A stretch of DNA of 64,000 bases from Candidatus Villigracilis saccharophilus (GTDB lineage Bacteria > Chloroflexota > Anaerolineae > Anaerolineales > Villigracilaceae). Positions 56,231 through 64,000 of this stretch are shown here, in pieces. Position 1 is the stretch's first letter; the number at the start of each line of letters is the position of its first letter. The stretch is from NCBI GenBank assembly GCA_016709305.1, contig JADJNA010000005.1, positions 144,525 through 208,524 of the forward strand. The letters run 5' to 3'. Under the pieces are notes generated by a model that had not been told where the DNA came from, did no database searches, and saw only the letters and a program-made list of their open reading frames with translations. The translations under genes were made by a program, and so were the position numbers.

Positions 56231-57194
56231 TCAAGACTCAGAAGGCAAGAAACAAGCGCTTTGATGAGATTCACCTACAGATATCAGGGGCGGTTTTTCT
56301 TTCAAGCAAGGATCAAATACATTTGCGCAACGCGGCGCGAAGGGACAGCCGAGCACTTCACCGGGATTGGACGGTACTGTACCGGGAATGGCCGCCATTC
56401 TTTGTCCACGTGAACCAGGGCGCGGGATGGCGGCTAATAATCCTTTGCTGTATGGATGGTGAGGTTTCTCGTAAACAAAATAAGTTGGGGAAATTTCTGC
56501 AACGCTGCCTGCATATAGCACAGCCATACGGTCACAGGTTTGCGCCACAACCCCAAGGTTATGGGTGATCAAAACAATGGATAGGTCAAACTTCTTTTGC
56601 AGATCACGCAATAGATTTAGTATCTGTGCCTGAATCGTGACATCCAATGCCGTGGTTGGTTCATCCGCGATCAACAAGGAGGGACGGCAAGCCAATGCCA
56701 TTGCGATCATGACGCTGCTGTTGTCCGCCTGAAAGCTGATGTGGATAGGATGTCATTACACGTTTTACATCGGGCAAGCCAACGGCATCAAGGCTTTCTT
56801 CCGCTTGAATCTGCGCCGACCTTTTATCAAGCCTCAAATGCTGGCGGACTACTCGTGTGATCTGCTCGCCAACCGTAAAGACCGGATTCAGCGATGAAGT
56901 GGGATCTTGAAAGATCATCGAGATCCGCCCACCGCGGACGGTGTTCATTTCAGTCTCGGAAAGGTCAAGCAGATTTCTGCCTTCGAACATGATCTGTCCG
57001 CGTATCGTTGCAGACTTGGGCAATAAACGCAAAATGGAAAGACCTGTGATCGTCTTGCCGCAGCCAGTCTCACCGACCACACCAAAAATCTCGCCGCGCT
57101 TCACACTAAAGGAAACATTATGCAATGCCTTATGAACGCCGCGCGCGGTTTTGAAGTCAATCGCGAGGTCTTTGATGGACAATAAATCGTTCAT
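56231..57194 (-). pseudogene. Oligopeptide/dipeptide ABC transporter ATPase (DppD/OppD), frameshifted
   Basis: ATP-binding subunit. Walker A VVGETGCGKTITGLSIL and Q-loop ISMIFQDPTSSLNPVF are present, then the signature HQLSGGQQQR. Immediately after this the frame breaks (56708-56714). The continuation MIAMALACRPSLLIADEPTTALDV is in another frame and runs to 56231, including the CPFAPRCANVFDPC cluster motif. CGTGTCATG reduced to CGTCATG, a loss of GT, explains the break. It overlaps the upstream permease by ATGA. Confidence 0.9.
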
Positions 57195-58083
57195 TTATAC
57201 TGCCTCGGGTCGAAGATGTCGCGCAAGGTGTCACCAATTAAATTAAAGGCAAGTACAACCACAAATATCGCCAGACCTGGAAAGGTAGCAATCCACCACT
57301 GATCGAGAATATAAGTTCGGCCATCGCTGACCATTAATCCCCAATCAGGTGAAGGCGGCTGAGTGCCAAGCCCCAAAAAGGCGAGTCCGCCCATTGCCAA
57401 AATGACTGTGCCCAAGTCTACGGTCGCTTGCACAGAATCGGCGAAATTGTATTTGGCAAAATATGACGGAAGATAATCACCGTATCGCTGACCCCGATGG
57501 CCTGTGCGGCTTCGACAAAATATCTTTCCTTCAAGCTGATGGTGACGCCGCGCGCAATGCGCGTATACCACGGCCACCATGAGACGACGAGCGCAATTGC
57601 AGCCTTATCCAATCCGCGACCAAGAGCGGAGGCGATTGCCATTGCAAGAAGAAGAGATGGGAATGCCAGAAACAAATCCGTGATGCGCATGATGATTTCA
57701 TCCAGCCAGCCGCCTTTGTAACCAGCCAAAGCTCCCAGCGGCGCGCCAAGTAGCACGGCAAACAAAACCACTCCAATGGGAATGATCAAGGCGGGACGGG
57801 CGCCCATGATGACACGGCTCACAATGTCACGGCCAAGTTTATCTGTTCCAAACCAATGATCAGCAGAAGGGGGAAGCAGGGTATTCGATGCATGCGTTTT
57901 TCCTTCGCCCTCTTCAGGGAAAGGAGCGATCTGATATGCAAAAGTCGCCATGAAAATAAATAAAACAATAATGATTGTACTGATGAACGAAAGCGGGTCA
58001 CGCAATATGACTGACAGCACATGACGCATTGTGCGCATGCTGGCTGATTCAGGAGCTGGGAGAATTGGTGTGGATGCTGTCAT
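57191..58083 (-). pseudogene. Dipeptide ABC transporter permease (DppC), frameshifted
   Basis: Inner-membrane permease. The N-terminal helix and HWFGTDKLGRDIVSRVIMGAR are typical, with the EAA loop RYFVEAAQAIGVSDTVIIFRHILPN. After ISPIL the frame breaks at about 57433. The rest (VQATVDLGTVILAMGGLAFL, then GTQPPSPDWGLMVSDGR) continues in another frame to 57191. CTGGTG reduced to CTGTG, a one-base loss in GG, accounts for it. Confidence 0.9.
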
Positions 58084-58085
58084 GA

Positions 58086-58954
58086 TTAATTTAAACTTAC
58101 GCGCGGATCAACCCACGCTTGAACCAGATCAACGATCAAATTTATCGTTACATATCCTGTTGCGCCAAAGAGGGTCATGCCCATAATGGCGGGATAGTCA
58201 AGATTTAATAGCGAGCGGACTGTGAATAATCCCAGTCCAGGCCAATTGAAGAGAATCTCGACAAAGAATGTTCCTGTCAACGCAAAAGCAAAGGTTAAAC
58301 CGATCACTGTCAATGTGGGGCTGATCGCGTTTTTTAACGCATAAAGATAAATGACCACGTAATGACGGATGCCATAAGCGCGCGCCGTGCGGATGTAATC
58401 CTGTTCAAAAACTTCGAGCATGGCGGCGCGTGTCATGCGAGAGATAAGTCCGATGGGAGGGGCAGAAGATGCAGATTTCGAAAAAAGATAATTTGAAAAA
58501 TAAGTCCAAGAAAAAAAGCGGGCATGGAAACGCCGACAATGGAAAGCACGCGTACCGCCACATCAATTGGTTTGCCCTGCCAGCGCGCGCTTAAGACACC
58601 CAAAGGAACACCAATCAGAATAGCGATGAACATTCCTGATAACAGCAATTCCAGCGTGGCAGGGATGCGCCCTGCGAGCTCTTCCGTGATCGGACGTTTG
58701 GTTGAAATGGATGTGCCGAGATCACCGCGCAAAAGTTCCTGCATGTAGATCATATATTGAACAGGCAAAGGCTTGTCAAGACCAAGTTGTTTTGTAACAC
58801 GCTCAATGTCTTCCGCCCGTGCCTTGGGGCCGATGTATAAAGCAGCCGCATCAGAAGGGACGACACGCGCAAGAAAAAATGTAATGACCGATACACCGAT
58901 CAATACAAAAAGCGAAGTGCCTATACGGCGGAGGAAGAATTCAAACTTTTGCAT
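58086..58954 (-). pseudogene. Dipeptide ABC transporter permease (DppB), internal deletion and frameshift
   Basis: Inner-membrane permease starting at 58954. The first 165 residues are normal, ending at QIIFFRNLHLLP. The sequence then jumps near 58445-58470 into APPIGLISRMTRAAMLEVFE in another frame and ends at 58086. About 50 residues of the usual loop and helix between these landmarks are missing, so roughly 150 bases were lost. The summed length (about 289 residues) is well short of the usual 310-340. This is not a single-base error. Confidence 0.88.
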
Positions 58955-58962
58955 GGATTTGG

Positions 58963-59009
58963 AAATTCAGCACAGAGAACACTTGATTCGTGCGCTCTGT
59001 GCTGAATTT
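58963..59009 (-). terminator. Attenuating hairpin between binding protein and permease
   Basis: AAATTCAGCACAGAG (58963-58977) and its exact complement (58995-59009), 15-bp arms, 17-nt loop. It lies between dppA and dppB, mirroring the hairpin in the sugar ABC operon. Confidence 0.8.
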
Positions 59010-59027
59010 ATCTTAATGTATTATGGC

Positions 59028-60691
59028 TTACTTGGCAGGGCGAAGTTCGTAGAACCAATAGCGGACATCAGGGTAGTTCAAGTTGTACTTGAAGCCTTCC
59101 ACGTGGTTCGGGTTTACGAAAGCGACCATGGTATCGAAGAGGAAAGCGGCGGGCGCTTCTTCCACGAGCAATTTCTGAGCCTCGGTGTACTTGGCGCGAG
59201 ATGCTTCAACATCTGTACCGCTGAGAGGACCTGCTTCATCCATGAGAGCATTGTATTGATCATTTTTCCAATAGGACAGGTTGAATTTTGTGACGTTGAG
59301 GAAAGGTGCTTCCGCGCCGCCATAGAACATGCTATACATGTTATCTGCGCCAGCGTCGGAGTAGGTCGGCCAGTAGAGCAGGAGGAAAATATCCTGTGCA
59401 TCTGCTGAGGCAGGGTCGGTCTTTGCCAGCGCCCATTGTTCACTAAAGGCCAAAGGTTCAACCGAAACATCCACGCCGATCTGTGCAAAGGATCTTTGAT
59501 GAGCGGAGCGAAAGTCTCTTCTGTGGAGTTCTCAGAAGCATAGGTCAGTTTGAGACTGAAACCGCCGCCATCATAACCAGCTTCTTTCAAAAGAGACTTT
59601 GCCTTTTCGATGTCATACGTATATTGTGGCACATCTTCTGAATACGGGAACACACCAGCAGGCACGGTGCCGCGGCTTTGAGTACCACGTCCATTTGCGC
59701 CAATGGCGATGATGTCTTCGTAAGGTATGGCGTAAGACAAAGCTTGGCGTACTTTTACATCATTCAAAGGCGCTTTCAAAGTGTTGAAGAAAGCAGTGTA
59801 GTTAAACAAGGCGGGTTCGAGCGAGGTGGTGTAGTCAGAGTTCTCGGCGAAGGATGCGAAGGAATCCGCAGGAACACTTGTGACCAAGTCCACTTCGCCG
59901 CCTTCCAACAACTGCTGGCGGGTGGTGGCCTCTGGCACGAACGTGACTAATACCTTCTCGTATTGACCATCTTCCCAGCCGCCCCAATACTCGGTGTTTT
60001 GAGTTAAGACCAGTTCCTGGTCGGCTGTATAGGATTCAAGCATGTAAGGACCCGTGCCTGCTTCCACGCCAGCGCTCCAGTAGTTTTCATCAGCTGTGGC
60101 GGCATCAAGAGCCTTCGGGCTGACGATGTAGGCGGCATATTCAGAACCGACGATCAATTCCAAGGGCTGGGCATAGGACAATGTGAAGTTGACAGTCAAA
60201 TCATCAACTACATCCACACTGGCAAGCGGCAGCCAAATGAAGGAGGCGCCAGCATGATCTTTGGCCGCTTCGATGGATTTCTTGACAGCTTCAGCATTCA
60301 TCGGCTCGCCATCGTGGAATGTCACATTGGGGCGCAGATGGAAAGTCCAAACGAGACCATCATCACTCTTTTCCCAACTTTCAGCGAGCAGTGGAGTAAA
60401 CGGCTCGGCACTGCCAGGCGCATTCACGCGCAGTAATTGCTCATACATGTTTGCCATGTAAGCGGCTTCGGTTGAGAACGAAGCGATCGGATCCCAGGTT
60501 GTGATGTTGGCCGAACTGGCATATTTCAAAACGACAGGGCCAGCCGCAGGCGCTTCGGTCGCAGCGGGTGCTTCAGTGGCGGCGACTGGGGCGTCGGTGA
60601 CAGCAGGTGCTTGTGTTGCAGCAGAGCCACAAGCGGTTGCAAGCAATGCGAGCACCACTAACAGAGACAGAATAAACAGATTTCTTTTCAT
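59028..60691 (-). pseudogene. Peptide ABC transporter substrate-binding lipoprotein (DppA-like), frameshifted
   Basis: A family 5 binding protein. Signal and lipobox: MKRNLFILSLLVVLALLATACG, then an Ala/Pro/Thr-rich linker. The domain has DPIASFSTEAAYMANMYEQL, SDDGLVWTFHLRPNVTFHDG and KVRQALSYAIPYEDIIAIG. At 59485-59495, after FAPLIKD, the frame breaks. The correct tail (IGVDVSVEPLAFSEQWALAK onward) is in another frame and ends at 59028. A single-base loss near GATCC explains it. AGGAGAACCT precedes the ATG. Confidence 0.9.
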
Positions 60692-60785
60692 AGGTTCTCC
60701 TCTTTGGTTGGGCGAATTTGAGCAATCCTATCACAGCGGGTTTGCAGAAAGTTTGCAAACCATTAGCGGATATAATTCCCAAAAC
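60692..60785. promoter_or_regulatory. Divergent promoter region, dppA / BTAD regulator
   Basis: 94 bases separate the two start codons. No clear consensus hexamers; the likely target of the adjacent regulator by position only. Confidence 0.35.
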
Positions 60786-63700
60786 ATGAAACCCTCTCCC
60801 CTGCTAAACACAAAATTTACCCCGCCGCCCAGTGCTGGACCGCGTCGCGTGCCGCGCCCGCATTTAATCCAATGGCTGGATAATCACATGGGACAGCGTC
60901 TCACGCTTGTTTCCGCACCGCCTGGATATGGCAAGACTAGTTTACTGGCAGACTTTTTCAAGGCCCATTCCGGAGCTGCGGCCTGGTACCAGCTCGAGGA
61001 ATCTGATTCTGACCCGACAGTTTTTCTGTCCCACCTAATCGAGTCGATTCGCCGTATGCGGACAGTGAGCAAAAAAGCAAACAAGATCGGGCAGAACGCC
61101 CAATCCCTGCTCAATAGCGCAGAATCAGGCGTGGACTCGCGGCGAGTGCTGACCGTGCTTATTAACGAGCTTTCCGAACAAATCCATGATTCACTGCTCA
61201 TTATTTTTGAAGATTATCATTTTGTAGCAAGTCCGATCGTCCATCAACTATTGGATTATTTATTGGAAAATGCGCCACCCGCTTTGCACCTGATCATCTC
61301 AACACGAACTGATCCTCCACTCGCATTGGCACGCCTGCGTGCGCGCGGATTGTTAGCTGAATTACGCGCCAACGACTTGCGATTCAATGATGACGAAGTG
61401 GCAACCCTGCTCCGCCGCGAAGTCCCAGATATTTCTTCGGAAAGTTTGAGCGCATTAAGTCAAAAGACGGAAGGCTGGGCAGCGGCTTTGCAGATTGTCC
61501 GCAGTTCGCTGGCTGGACGGAATGCTGAATCAGCCCACGAAATCGTCACGTCACTTAGCGGCTCGCACCGTTTTGTTTTTGAATATCTGGCCGAAGAAGT
61601 TTTTCGCCGCCAACCTGAAGCGCGGCAATCTTTCTTATTGCAAACATCCATCCTCTCGCAAATGGATGCGGACTCATGCAATGCGGTAACAGGGACTGAT
61701 AATTCACAAGACAAGCTGAAAGAATTGGAACGTGAGAATTTGTTCCTCACCAGTCTGGATGAAAAGCAGCGTTGGTATCAATACCACTTTCTCTTTCGGG
61801 AATTCCTACAGAGCAGATTACGCCGCGAGACTGGCGAGCAGGTCAAAGGGTTGGAAAGACGCGCGGGCGCATATTACGAATCCCATCTTGAGTATGAAGC
61901 GGCCTTCCTTCAATACATATCCGCGCAAGACCACGAATCCGCTGCAAGAGTTGCATCCATCTTTGCCGCGGACTATGTTGAACGCGGCCGCGTTGAAGTA
62001 TTGCATCGTTACTTGTATATGCTGCCCGCTGAAATCTTGCGCGCCAACCCTGAACTTCTTCTACAAAATGGAAATGCGCACCGCAGGCTGGGTGAGGCTG
62101 GTTTGGCAGTGACATCTTATGAAGATGCGCGTACCAGTTTTGCAAGCCAGAAAAATACATCAGGCATGAGCCGCGCGTTGACGAAACTCGCCGAGGTCTA
62201 TCGCGCGCAGGGAAATTATCGTCAGGCAGAAACGCTTTCAGAACAGGCCTTGCAAGCCGCACCACTGGACGACCACACTGCCCGTGCCGAAGCTCTGATG
62301 GCACTCGCAAAAACTACAGGCTTCTTAAGCAGTATGGATCGCGGCCGCGAACTGGCCGAGCAGGCTGTCGAGGACGCGCGCAAGTCTGACGGGCTGTCTG
62401 CGTTATCACGTGCGAACTTTATCCAGTCACTGGGGCAAATCTGCTGGTGGCATGGTGATCCGATATCTGCTGCCAAGCATGCTCAGGAAGCCTTGCGCCT
62501 GGCACCCGATGAACTTTCACCAATTGCTGCACAGGCATGTATATTGCTGGTCACACCGCATTTATATTGGCGCGAGTTTGAAACTGCCCTGCGTTATGCC
62601 GAGCGCGGATTGGAGATCGCGCAAACCTTGCACTTGAATGAACTATTGCCCGCCGCCTACACTGCGCTTGGCAATGTGTTAACCCGCTTTGGTGAAACTG
62701 CGCGTGCCGAAGCAGCACTTCGTCAATCTGTAGATTTGGCTCAACAATTGGGCATTGCATCGTATGAACAATTAATGGCAACAGGTTATTTGGCATATAA
62801 CTTATACGGTCAGGGACGTGTAGATGAAGCCTGGCAATTAGCCGAAGGCGCGCTGTGGGCGTACACGGGAAATCCAGATACATATGAGGCATTTGTCTGC
62901 CGAAGCGTGCTTGCGGATGTTGCACTGGAAAATAACGAACTGAATCGCGCTGAAAATCTATTTAGCGATCTCGCAGAAACCGGGGAACGCAGACAATTCC
63001 GTGTGCCGCTTGCGATGGTGTATTTTGGCCTTGCTTATATTCACCTCGTGACAGACCGTAAAGAAACGGGCATTACACAAGCTCTCAAAGCATTGGAATT
63101 ATTAGAACCAACCAAGGCATTCCAACTTTTCATTGACCAGGGGGAGCGCAGCCGCCTGGTATGTAATGCGTTGGCGGAATCAGGCTGCAAATCTCCGTTT
63201 TTGGAGCGGGTACTGGAAAATCTACCGGGTAGGAAGAAACCCGCGACGATTACAATCTCGAATCAATCGGTCATAAAAATAAATACCCTTGGAAGCTTTC
63301 AGGTATTTGCAGGCAATGATGAGATCTCACAGGAACGCTGGGTCTCAACAAAAGCACGTGACATGCTTGCCTATTTCATCACTTTCCGCGGCGAGCGTAT
63401 CCCAGCGGACAAAGTCTTCGATGGCATCTGGGCTGAAAAAGGCGGGCGTGGACTGACAGCCTTTCATACGGCGCTCTCGCGTTTACGCAGCGCCTTGAAG
63501 ACAGGAGAAAACTCTCCGCGTTTGATTCTCGTCGAGGCGGGGGATTACCGCATTGACGCGGCGCGCTTTACTATCGATGTGGATGAATTCGACGCCGCTC
63601 TCGCTAAAGCCCGCGCGAGTATAGATGATGAAGCCACCGCACGCTTTTACGAACATGCCATAAATTTATACAATGGCGAATACCTGCAAAATTTTTACTA

Positions 63701-64000
63701 TGATTGGATCTTTCCTGAACGCAGACGATTAACCCAGGCATATCTTGGTTCTTTACGGGCGCTCGCAGACCATCACTATGCCCATCGGCGGTATACACGC
63801 TCCATTGAATTACTTGAACGTGCCTTGCGAGTCGATAATCTACAAGAGGACCTTCAATGTCAGGTCTTACGTGTTTATGCCGCCTTGGGTGACCGTGCTG
63901 GACTGATCAACCAATATCAGGAAATGAAGCGTGTTCTTGCCAAAGAATTGGATATGGAACCTTTGCCTGCAACCGAAGCACTTTATCAAAGGCTATTGAA
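60786..64000 (+). CDS. MalT-like/BTAD transcriptional activator with NTPase and TPR domains, 3' partial
   Basis: Open for 1071 codons and still open at the right edge. The N-terminal STAND/AAA NTPase has Walker A VSAPPGYGKTSLLADF (about residue 43) and Walker B LLIIFEDYHF (about 140). TGWAAALQ-like KTEGWAAALQIVRSSL and HRFVFEYLAEEVF follow, as in MalT. A long TPR array spans about 400-820. Then an OmpR-type winged helix (INTLGSFQVFAGNDEIS, then VSTKARDMLAYFITFRGERI) and a BTAD domain (IDVDEFDAALAKARAS; RYTRSIELLERALRVDNLQED) at the C-terminus. No ribosome site is evident. It is divergent from the peptide importer, which it probably regulates. Confidence 0.9.
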   Translation, partial: MKPSPLLNTKFTPPPSAGPRRVPRPHLIQWLDNHMGQRLTLVSAPPGYGKTSLLADFFKAHSGAAAWYQLEESDSDPTVFLSHLIESIRRMRTVSKKANKIGQNAQSLLNSAESGVDSRRVLTVLINELSEQIHDSLLIIFEDYHFVASPIVHQLLDYLLENAPPALHLIISTRTDPPLALARLRARGLLAELRANDLRFNDDEVATLLRREVPDISSESLSALSQKTEGWAAALQIVRSSLAGRNAESAHEIVTSLSGSHRFVFEYLAEEVFRRQPEARQSFLLQTSILSQMDADSCNAVTGTDNSQDKLKELERENLFLTSLDEKQRWYQYHFLFREFLQSRLRRETGEQVKGLERRAGAYYESHLEYEAAFLQYISAQDHESAARVASIFAADYVERGRVEVLHRYLYMLPAEILRANPELLLQNGNAHRRLGEAGLAVTSYEDARTSFASQKNTSGMSRALTKLAEVYRAQGNYRQAETLSEQALQAAPLDDHTARAEALMALAKTTGFLSSMDRGRELAEQAVEDARKSDGLSALSRANFIQSLGQICWWHGDPISAAKHAQEALRLAPDELSPIAAQACILLVTPHLYWREFETALRYAERGLEIAQTLHLNELLPAAYTALGNVLTRFGETARAEAALRQSVDLAQQLGIASYEQLMATGYLAYNLYGQGRVDEAWQLAEGALWAYTGNPDTYEAFVCRSVLADVALENNELNRAENLFSDLAETGERRQFRVPLAMVYFGLAYIHLVTDRKETGITQALKALELLEPTKAFQLFIDQGERSRLVCNALAESGCKSPFLERVLENLPGRKKPATITISNQSVIKINTLGSFQVFAGNDEISQERWVSTKARDMLAYFITFRGERIPADKVFDGIWAEKGGRGLTAFHTALSRLRSALKTGENSPRLILVEAGDYRIDAARFTIDVDEFDAALAKARASIDDEATARFYEHAINLYNGEYLQNFYYDWIFPERRRLTQAYLGSLRALADHHYAHRRYTRSIELLERALRVDNLQEDLQCQVLRVYAALGDRAGLINQYQEMKRVLAKELDMEPLPATEALYQRLL

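Overview
The window reads as a chromosomal segment of a mesophilic Chloroflexota bacterium, most likely Anaerolineae/Anaerolineales. This is an inference from gene style: an ECF sigma factor paired with DUF5667/DUF5666-type proteins, a very large MalT-like/BTAD regulator, many lipoprotein solute-binding proteins starting MKK...C, and abundant short palindromic and heptameric repeats at gene ends. No rRNA, tRNA, CRISPR array or replication origin is visible.

Layout. 0-7.4 kb holds housekeeping and repair genes: a thiolase N-terminus, truncated haemoglobin, HIT hydrolase plus AlkD-like glycosylase, a frameshifted acetyltransferase, xseA-xseB and a DUF212 protein, murJ, and a phospholipase-D-like lipoprotein. 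7.5-16 kb holds a DUF5666-like secreted protein, an ECF sigma factor with its membrane partner carrying a 14-residue Asp/Asn/Ser repeat, a HerA-like ATPase, a membrane methyltransferase-like protein, an RRM RNA-binding protein and leucyl aminopeptidase. 16-22 kb is a damaged stretch: a glycerate 2-kinase with an internal deletion, and a SWIM zinc-finger gene split by a tnpB-only IS200/IS605 element whose tnpB itself carries about six frameshifts. A Fic protein follows. 22.3-27.1 kb is a TetR / PEP-utilising phosphotransferase / MFS efflux module with divergent promoters.

27.5-52.1 kb is one long glycan and amino-sugar utilisation island, all on the plus strand and much of it translationally coupled. 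It contains a LacI regulator with a perfect palindromic operator, a sugar ABC importer, GH5, GH1, a CDF metal exporter, an unknown TIM-barrel-like protein, an AAC(6')-like acetyltransferase, a glycerol-1-phosphate-dehydrogenase-like enzyme, GH38, a Gfo/Idh oxidoreductase, GH4, a YdjC/ChbG deacetylase, a GPH symporter, a BadF-type kinase, a neutral-ceramidase-like protein, a PIG-L deacetylase, a second GH4 and a DegT/StrS aminotransferase. Imported oligosaccharides would be cut by GH1/GH5/GH38/GH4, and the residues then deacetylated, phosphorylated, oxidised or transaminated. The combination of DegT, PIG-L, AAC(6')-like, Gfo/Idh and a sugar-phosphate-dehydrogenase fold resembles the aminocyclitol/aminoglycoside toolkit and is the best candidate here for an undescribed pathway.

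52.4-60.7 kb (minus strand) is a dipeptide/oligopeptide ABC importer with a nitrilase-family amidase and a serine hydrolase lipoprotein. Four of its five ABC genes are frameshifted and the hydrolase has an in-frame amber codon. A large BTAD/MalT-like activator runs divergently off the right edge.

Two window-wide patterns matter. First, about 16 reading-frame breaks occur. Many are one-base changes, often next to short homopolymers, so uncorrected long-read errors compete with true gene decay. Two breaks are larger deletions and two are amber substitutions. Second, tandem heptamer tracts sit at gene ends and also lie in frame inside the GH38 and HerA-like genes.
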